From: Zhengitettix transpicula | Lineage: Eukaryota > Arthropoda > Insecta > Orthoptera > Tetrigidae | DNA: 64,000 nucleotides | Reading direction: 5' to 3' | NCBI GenBank assembly: GCA_037074705.1 | Contig: CM073594.1 | Span: forward strand, 62,802,509 to 62,866,508 | Shown: piece by piece, positions 56,898 to 64,000 of the stretch | How the letters are laid out: every line of letters starts with the position of its first letter | Numbering within the stretch: position 1 is the first letter of the stretch | Made by a program: the position numbers and the translations under genes | Notes under the pieces: model-generated | The model's database searches: none | What the model saw: only the letters and a program-made list of their open reading frames with translations | Told to the model about the DNA's origin: nothing

Positions 56898-58193
56898 GGA
56901 ACTGTGAACAAAAAGTAAGGTGAATTAATTTATAAAATATAAATTCATTATTTATTCTTACAAATGAATTTCATCCCCTTCAAAGTAATCCCCGTCCGAT
57001 AGAACGCACTTTTTCCAACGATTTTTCCAGTCCTGGAAACAGTCGGAATAGTATTTTTCCGGTATAGCCTTCAAGACCTTCTTCGATTCGGTTTTTATCT
57101 CCTCAATCGTGTCAAAACGGCGTCCCCGCATTGGCCTTTTGAGTTTGCTGAATAGCCAGAAGTCGCACGGAGCCAAATCTGGCAAATACGGTGGTTGCGG
57201 AACGATATGAGTCGAGTTTTTGGCGAAAAAAGTCTCGAAGAACCAATGCAGTATGACATGGTGCATTATCGTGATTAAGGAACGAAGAGTTGTTCGCCCA
57301 AAATTCAGCCCGTTTCAGACGAATAGCTTCACGCAAACGACGCATAACGCTCAAATAATATTCTTTGTTGACAGTTTGACCCGGCGGAAGGAATTCATAG
57401 TGCACCACACCACGATAATCAAAGAAAACTGTCAACATGACCTTGATTTTCTATCGACTTTGCCGTGGTCTTTTCGGTCTTGCTTCACCTTTTGCACGAT
57501 ATTCGCTGGATTGGTCGGTGGTTTCAGGGTCGTATGTGTAAATCCAAGTCTCGTCTCCAGTAATGATGCATTTAAAGTGGTCCTGATAGTCAGACAGCAA
57601 AGTTTCACACACATCAACGCGACGCTTTTGTTCCAAAAATTGAGCGATTTTGGCACCAATCGAGACTTGACGCGTTTGAGACACGAAACAATCTTCAAAA
57701 TGGTTTGGGCTGTGCCAAATGATATTCCAACAATATCAGCCAGATCTCTAATTGTCCTACGACGATTTTCAAGCACCAAATATTTGATTTTTTGGACGTG
57801 GCCCTCGTCGGTAGACGTTGATTGTCGTCCAGAGCGCGGTTCGTCTTCAACGCGTTCTCTCTTTGAACTCGTTGTTCCACTTATAAACGTTTTTTTGTGC
57901 CATAGTTTGATCACCAAAGCCTTCCGCAACATTTTCAACGTGTCCGCACAAGAATATTCGTTCCGCAAACCAAATTTGATGCAAGTTCTTTGCTCAACAA
58001 AATCACCCACTGCAAAAATCGAAAAATTCACTTTTGGTTGTTTACAAAAACACGTGTAACTCGGAGATAATTAAACCTTTTAAGAAACAGAAGCTTGGAA
58101 AATATTACAGACAGTCCTACCAATCTAGGAAAAAAAATTATCTGCCCCGGGAGTTTTAAATCACAATTTCACCTTACTTTTTGATCACAGTGG
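56898..58193 (-). mobile_element. Mariner element 2 (irritans-type), both ends present
   Basis: The terminal inverted repeats are ACTGTGAACAAAAAGTAAGG at 56901 and its inverse at 58168-58191 (ACTGTGATCAAAAAGTAAGG), each adjoining TA (56896-56897 and 58194-58195). The length of about 1.3 kb is normal for mariner. Confidence 0.9.
56958..58031 (-). pseudogene. Mariner transposase, frameshifted copy
   Basis: Fragments in order are FGLRNEYSCADTLKMLRKA, KRERVEDEPRSGRQSTSTDE with the linker RRRTIRDLADIVGISFGTAQ, then TGDETWIYTYDPETTDQSSE, the core with NHDNAPCHTA (second Asp, with His to Asn and Gly to Cys changes around it), and LAPCDFWLFSKLKRPMRGRR with the third Asp and the ending YFEGDEIHL. Frame changes fall near 57900, 57690, 57440 and 57230. 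It keeps linker sequence that element 1 has lost but is also dead. Confidence 0.9.
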
Positions 58194-58257
58194 TATGTTG
58201 TGAAAATTAATAGTTAGATGAAACAACCAAATACAGACAAATGAAGTGATGATATAA

Positions 58258-58342
58258 ATATCAGGGCTTTGGTGCGGCCAGTTTTTGAGTTGCTCCTCTC
58301 CGATATAAAAGTATTTTTCTCCAGCTCCGCTTCACTCTTCAA
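58258..58342. repeat. ~85-bp interspersed repeat, copy 2
   Basis: Matches 14510-14605 (tcagggctttgg, gccagtttttgagt, ataaaagtatttt, ctccagctcc). It lies about 65 bp beyond the end of mariner 2. Confidence 0.7.
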
Positions 58343-59089
58343 TTACTAATAATTTATATATTAATAACATACAACCTAATTTTTTTTATAAACAAAAAAT
58401 ATAAAAAAGCAATTTACATTTAAAATGATTAAAAACTCTATTATTTGTTTAAATTTGGACATTAGTTCATGATACGGTTATTAAGTGAACGTTTTGTTTG
58501 TCCTATGCAGCAGAAACTACAATTAAGCAATAAATTTTGTAAAATACTCAACGTTTGCTACAGGGGTCAATTAGGCCCTTGTGATTATATTAAAGAAGGA
58601 AAGTGTATTAGTAGATTTGTTAATGGTGTATATTTGATATTCTCAAAAACTTTGGAAGAAGTTATTATGTAAGAATTTGTAAAAAGGGAGAACGAGAAAA
58701 AAATTGGATTGAGGTGATTGGGAACGGGTGGCTGTAGGATATTGGATTTCGTTCAGTCTAATGTTGATGTGTTCATTAAGAAAATATTAATAAAATTTAA
58801 AGGGTAGTTGAATATATTATTTTTGTGTTCCGGTTACGATGAGTAAGACTCATAACTGGAGCTGCTGGCTGTATTATCTTCTTTATTTGGGAAGAAGTTG
58901 CGTCTGGACCGGACTTGCCATACAAGGCGAGAGCTCCACTCCTGAGGGTGACGTCATCGTCTACGTCACGGCCAGAGGTCAGCCGGCCGCTTTACCACGC
59001 TCAACGTCGCGACGGTAAACATCTTAATACAAAAGACTAATAATCGTGGCTGCTGTCCATCGAGAAAGTGAAAAAAAAAATTTAATAAA
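58343..59089. other. No gene recognised; GC-richer patch at 58820-59010
   Basis: The patch has a TGACGTCA octamer at 58949-58956 and gtctacgtcacgg next to it. No exon structure was found. Confidence 0.35.
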
Positions 59090-59937
59090 GCCTAAAAGAG
59101 GAGTTACATAAAAATAATGGAAACATTCGAGATTGGTGTCAAATCCAGGGTTTCAGAAAGTCGATCAGTTTAATTTTGACATTTACTATACTGGTTTTGC
59201 TGTAGTTCAGCCCCTTGGAGAATGGGTAGAAGGGGAAGTAACAAATTTCCACGTACAATCTTAAACGCGTAGAGCAATTTCTACACGTGTTACTTACGGT
59301 CAAGGAACAAATAGCGTCGAATAAAACGCTTAATCTGATAGTGACAATCTAGAATTTTTGTGTGTCAAATTTCAACTCCAAAAGGCATGGGAGGGAAATA
59401 CTACTATGGAGCTGGTGGTGGTGAAAGGGTTTTACATACAAAAATAATGCAAAAAAGAGATTAGTGTCGATTCCGAGGTTATAGGGGTCGCTGAGTTTAA
59501 TTCTCGCATTAATCATTAAATTCGTGGAGGTGGACTCAGTTGAGAAAGGTTACCAGGAGTAGTTTTGACCCTCTTCAGGTACCTGCTAAATTTTTGTTTT
59601 TATGGGAGCTATATTTTGGTCTCTATTTAGTTAACGGTTGTATGTATTTACTCCCTTAAGGTATCTGGAATAGTTATCGAGTATATTTTACTGTTTTATT
59701 TCGTCGTGAGTTTGGAGGCACTTATTTGTAGTGGGAAGGTTCCCGAATACCGTCAGCGATCATCCTCGTCTATTTAGTTACCGAGGAGTTAGGTCGGGCA
59801 GGGGACCGTAAATAGGTAATATACCACAGCCGCTATTGACCGTGGTGAAATGAAATGTTTACTAAAAGGTTAGTGCCGAATAGGGTATTACGTATTAATT
59901 TAAATAAATACCCAGGCAACTCCGGCAACTCGGCTAG
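59090..59937 (+). mobile_element. Helitron D, 5'-truncated relative of C
   Basis: The interior matches C (gagttacataaaaataa, gtgtcaaatccagggtt, ggtggtggtg, agtgtcgattcc, ataggggtcgc). The 3' end is cccaggcaactccgg, caactcgg, CTAG. No 5' TC terminus could be placed. Confidence 0.65.
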
Positions 59938-62636
59938 TAGTCAATAAACTGAGGCCGTCAAGATGTTAAAAAGCACCTTTAAGCTGTCATAATGAAAATA
60001 GAAATGTTTGTACGTCCGTGTTTTACGGATAAGGAATTTAAATAAGTACAATATGAATAAACTTTTTTTAAGTTCATAATAATAATTGTAAATAAACATT
60101 GTTTATTGAAAACGAAAATAATTTCTAAGAGAAATGATTTACAAATATTGTATTTGCTGTTGGGTAAAATGAAACAAAGGTCTAAGAAAGTCATACCGAG
60201 CGGGTTGGTTTTTTTTATTACTACCCGTGGCAATCTGATTACGACGACTCCGATTCGAACCGTGGGGGGGGGGGGGGAGCTTCCTTTGACAGGGCACTTA
60301 TTAACGCTCCATTTTGCAACGTTGCAACGAGAAGCATAACTTATATGCAATTATCTAATGAGTAAGTGCCTGTAATTTATATAATCTTTTGCGCCGTGGT
60401 TTAAATCAAGCTCTAAGCACAAAGAAGGAGCGATGCACAAAACTTAACTACGATGCTAATCTTGTTCGTTATGATATTAAATGTTCTCTCTGGTACCTTG
60501 CCTGAAGGCGTCCGAGTCCTTGGATTAAGCCAGAGACATTATACACGTTGTGCCTCATCATTCACGCTCTTCAACTGGGACAAAGACTCTTCCTTCTATT
60601 GCAAAAAAAACAACAACAGTGGTACCATGAAGATATCTCTAGATTTCCGTTCATAATTGATCCTTAATGACGTTTACACGATTAAGGGTTAATTTATTCA
60701 CTTCTGTGACTTCACACCGAGTCAATGAGAAACAGTTTATCTCCAATTTTCGTTTTGGAGTCAAGTAAGAATTTTTATTCAACTGTTTTGAAGATCTGAA
60801 AGTAGAATTCGGGAAGAGGGGACATGGAAAAGTACCGAAGTAGAGCTTTGAGCTGTGATAATCCAATAGCCCATGAATGTAACAAACAGCCCATATATAA
60901 AAAAAGTTAACACTGAAAACAAAAAAATGAGACAAAAGATGAAAAAATCTTAATGCAGCAAAAACCTATCGATAAAATCGATACGAAACGAGGAGATTAA
61001 GAATGAGAGGGATCAGATATACGTTGAAATGTTTTGGAATGCGGTGATGGAGAAGTATTGAAAAAAAAAGGAAATACAATGGAGAGAAATGGTAAAAAAT
61101 AAAGGGGTTCTAAGAAGAAGAGTAAAGGTATACGGTGAGATCCATCTTGACTACAGTTTTTAAGAGAAAGGCTAACTGGATCGTACACATCCTAGCAGTA
61201 GTAAAATAATATTAAGTACTAGTAGTACTAGAAGTAGATATGGTCGAATAACTGTGGTGGTATAGTAGAGCAAAACGAAGAAGAAATGAAAAAATAATGT
61301 CTGCTTTAAAGTATAATAATTTGATAAAATAGCCAAATAACAGAAAAATGAAGAGGTGATATATTGTAATACCCAGTTAAGAAGGACGTAATTTTTTTTC
61401 ATATTTCATAAGATTTGTTTACCAACCCAGACTGGGAATTCTTGGGTGGCTTGCATAAAAAAAAAGAAAAATAATAAATTGATGAGTGACAGCGGAAAAG
61501 CGCACAAACCGGAGGACTATAATTGGACGTTTAGCGGCTCTTAGAGCTAATGTTTTGACAGACGTCGGAACAAAACCCTAAAGGAATAATGACAAAAGTT
61601 TTTGTGGACATCCAATTATATGAAAAGGAAATGTTTATTTTAACAATATTGAGTAGCTCTCTGATCGTGAGAAAGTCAGATGAGGTCCGACCGTGGGAAC
61701 TCAAAAACTGTGGGAAAAGAAAAAAAAAGGGATATTCTGGAGAGGGGGAAGCAGATAGAAAAGTTAGTTGCATTGTAGATCTCAAAGGAGAAGGACGTGG
61801 AGGCTGGAGCAGTGGAAAATAGAAAATAGATGCTGAAGTATAACTAAATGCTGGTTTACTGACTTTGTGGAAGGATTTAATCAATGATTGAGAGTAAAGA
61901 AGAAAGCTTTGAGATAAACATTATTGGGCATTTCGAAATATTTCAAACAAACTGAACATTTGGCACTGGTGATAAATATTCGGTCAAATTGAATGGTGGC
62001 CGTGACTAAAAGCCATTTTAGTCCATGCAAGCAGTCAGGAGTCTGGATATCAAAAGGATAAAGTGAACGTGTCTGTGAAGCGTGTGTGTGTGAAAGTCTG
62101 TGCACAGAAGGGCATTTTAGAATGAAGAGCGTTCCTGAAAACCCAAATAAAATTGTAAGTAGACATTTAGTGTTAAATTCTGTAAATTGTTGTCAAATAA
62201 GGGTAATGAGTCAGATTTCGTTTTCACTTTTTTTCAACTGCAGTGTTTAAATTGTAAATTTTAGTGTTCCGTTTCCTTATCAACCCATTGAAGACCCTGG
62301 GGTATAGAGTCTGATTTATAAAATGTAACTGGATTATTAGTGTAATTTAATTGTTGATGTAAAAGAATAAAAAATATATATACAGAGATTTCTTGAGTTG
62401 TATTCTAGATTAATAAAATTGTTTTGTTTATAAAATTTAATAACTTGTTTAATTTAAATTCCTATAATCAAAATTTATCTATAGTTAGGGTATTCAATGG
62501 GAGAAAATTAATTAATTTTCAAGTTGTTAATAAAAAAACAAATTTTGGGTAATAATTTGAAACAAAAAATTTAAAGAATTGTCGATTATTATATTTTGGA
62601 GCGACAAAGTTTCAAAAATAGATTATCACGAGGTGT
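59938..62636. other. No gene recognised
   Basis: AT-rich with many short ORFs. A poly-G tract lies at about 60265-60280. A block at 61101-61180 (aggggttctaagaagaag, atccatcttgactacag, ggctaactgga) is repeated, diverged, at 62711-62800. Confidence 0.45.
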
Positions 62637-62639
62637 ATT

Positions 62640-62885
62640 ACAATATATATACTACAAACAACGTTCCTTAAACTTTGTTCCTTTCGTCAGGTGATTAAAA
62701 ACAGAAAAATGAAGGGGCTACTATGAAGAAGAGTAAATGCTGATGAAGGAATCCATCATGACTACAGTTGTTAAGAAAAGGGCAAACTGGACCCATTGCG
62801 TCAGTCACAGATTACTTCTGCTATTAATCACCTGAACTGAAAGGAACGTTGCGTGCTATTTGTATAATCGCTGGCTATTTACCAA
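62640..62885. mobile_element. Inverted pair of Penelope-like termini (pair P6)
   Basis: The left arm (gattatcacgaggtg, aacaacgttccttaa, ctttcgtcaggtgatt) inverts the right arm (aatcacctgaactgaaagg, aacgttgcgtgc, tataatcgctggctattt). The left arm on the minus strand reads CACCTGACGAAAGGAAC, with the CTGACGA box but a decayed GAAA. Confidence 0.5.
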
Positions 62886-62929
62886 GAAGAAGAGCTAGTA
62901 GCAGCATATATCGCTTACTGAAGGACATC

Positions 62930-63130
62930 CTCGATGGATTGGACAGGTAAATGGATGGAGTTGCAGGTCATCGTGGACGAATAAGAAGAGTGCAGCTGCA
63001 AGGGGACTCGGAGGCAGAAAAAGGAAGGCTAAGGACAAGGCAAGGTGGAGAAGAAAATTTCCTGACCAAGTTCAAGGACCCTGCACAACACTTAATAACG
63101 ACAGCAACAACAACACGGCACTCACTAAAT
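62930..63130 (+). other. Possible retroelement coding tail
   Basis: The plus strand has an open, basic stretch (RKRKAKDKARWRRKFPDQVQ, then GPCTTLNNDSNNNT) ending in a stop. The arginine- and lysine-rich RW pattern resembles retroelement C-termini, but the family is not certain. Confidence 0.25.
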
Positions 63131-63510
63131 GATGAGTTAAAGCATCTATTATTCAGTTACTGTTCTTATACCGTTATATTCAATAACCAGAGATCCTTTT
63201 CTATTTCTGAATTAATTTTCTCTACATAATTCTTTGATATTTAAATATAAGTTGCACTCATAAAAATCATTCAATTATTATTATTCAATATAACACATTA
63301 CTAGTTCCCTATTTTTTGTTTCCTTTCACGTTTTACATATTATAATAAAACACTTACAACTAGACACATTTTCGATCATTAATATAATGCAATTATTTGA
63401 CGGTCATTATAAATTAACATAAGCAATTAACGAACCGTTAAGGCCCAGACTCTAGTATTGACAGATCACAACAGTTGTACTGTTCAAAATTAATTAAGTT
63501 AATTACAGGT
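63131..63510. other. No gene recognised
   Basis: AT-rich spacer. Confidence 0.4.
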
Positions 63511-63563
63511 CTGCGAGAGCTATTCTCTCGCAGGCAATAACTGCGAGGGATGTTCTCTCGCAG
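63511..63563. repeat. Two adjacent hairpins
   Basis: CTGCGAGAG-ctatt-CTCTCGCAG (63511-63533) is a perfect 9-bp stem. A second, slightly imperfect copy, CTGCGAGGG...TCTCGCAG, follows at 63541-63563, just before the last Rep-A copy. Confidence 0.8.
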
Positions 63564-63564
63564 G

Positions 63565-64000
63565 CAGAACCTTATAGGAGAGATACGAAGGGGCTACCTT
63601 TGGGGATGCCTTTTCCTCTCCGTTTTTGAACTAAGTTTCCCACAAGCCGAGGCACCTCGGCCTGTTCTGAGAGGTGTATGTTCCGGGGTCACAGACCTTG
63701 GGCATACGGTAAGAGTTGTCCGCTATTCCCATTGGAATAGTCGGCCAGCTGCCTCCTAAAATGGTCGAGGCACGGAGAAGGGAATGCTGCGTCCCCACAG
63801 AAAACTCCTCTCCCGCTATTGGAAGGGCGTGGGACAAGTACCCAATGCCCGACCTACCTGATGCAGGTTTTTCTAGGGTTTTCCCCTGCATTTCTTTAGG
63901 CGAATGCCGGGTAGTATCCTTAAAATATAGCCCGGGGGCCCTAGTGAACCCTTGGCTACCTTCCTCTACCCTTCCGCATCCCCCCCTTTCAAATCCCTTC
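63565..64000 (+). repeat. Rep-A interspersed repeat, copy running off the window
   Basis: The longest 5' part of the family: gggatgccttttcctctcc, gaggcacctcggcctgttc, then all the landmarks of the 1290-1700 copy up to ttccgcatcccc. The 3' end lies beyond the window. Confidence 0.75.

Noticed and set aside
57220..58059. 279-codon plus-strand ORF, the longest in the window
   Set aside because: It is the antisense of the mariner 2 transposase and has no independent coding features.
63631..63891. Open reading frames in Rep-A copies as a protein family
   Set aside because: Both strands are open, the copies are truncated at random points, and the frame is not preserved between copies. A repeat is more likely.

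Overview
This window looks like nuclear DNA from an arthropod, and a chelicerate such as a horseshoe crab is my best guess. It is AT-rich and intron-containing, has little coding sequence, and is full of microsatellites and decayed transposons. The chelicerate guess rests on one thing: three small secreted cysteine-rich genes whose CxCCxxC double-domain layout reminds me of the 8.6 kDa transglutaminase-substrate family described from horseshoe crab and seen in ticks and spiders. That is recall of a family, not a search.

Supported genes. Three minus-strand paralogues lie head to tail: gene 1 (exons 19561-19575, 16235-16397, 13634-13740), gene 2 (30279-30293, 26153-26339, 25918-26042) and gene 3 (36393-36606, 35711-35850). 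Each encodes a signal peptide followed by two cysteine modules, with a phase-1 intron between the modules. Genes 1 and 2 share a 15-nt first coding exon that carries the start of the signal peptide. Downstream of them on the plus strand is a complete three-exon PEX11 peroxisome-division gene (40231-42189, 217 residues). Weaker gene candidates are a CRE-flanked possible first exon near 7.8 kb and possible exons near 3.8 and 48.2 kb.

Mobile and repeat content by region. 2.5-3.1 kb: a 188-bp tandem repeat. 8.5-13.0 kb: a diverged ~350-bp satellite interrupted by a Helitron and by an LTR-like insertion, both with exact empty sites in neighbouring units. 14.7, 48.8 and 52.7 kb: TGTAAT...ATTACA elements that look like solo LTRs. 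23.4 and 56.9 kb: two dead irritans-type mariners. 21.4, 28.1, 54.2 and 59 kb: further Helitron-like elements. 32-34 kb: a dead Ty1/copia. 34.5-34.9 kb: an inverted pair of tRNA-derived SINEs. 35.0-35.6 kb: a piggyBac remnant that keeps the transposase cysteine-rich tail. 37.5-38 kb: a LINE 3' end. A GC-richer interspersed repeat (here Rep-A) appears at the window start and at 1.3, 48.6, 52.0 and 63.6 kb.

The most unusual pattern is a recurring hammerhead-ribozyme-like core (CTGANGA, short stem, GAAAC). It appears alone or as close inverted pairs at about 6.9-7.1, 17.0, 20.3-20.5, 22.3-22.5, 24.7, 26.8, 26.9-27.1, 56.6 and 62.7-62.9 kb, in a setting that suggests Penelope-like retroelement ends. 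Coding evidence was read by eye from translations and splice signals; no database search was possible.
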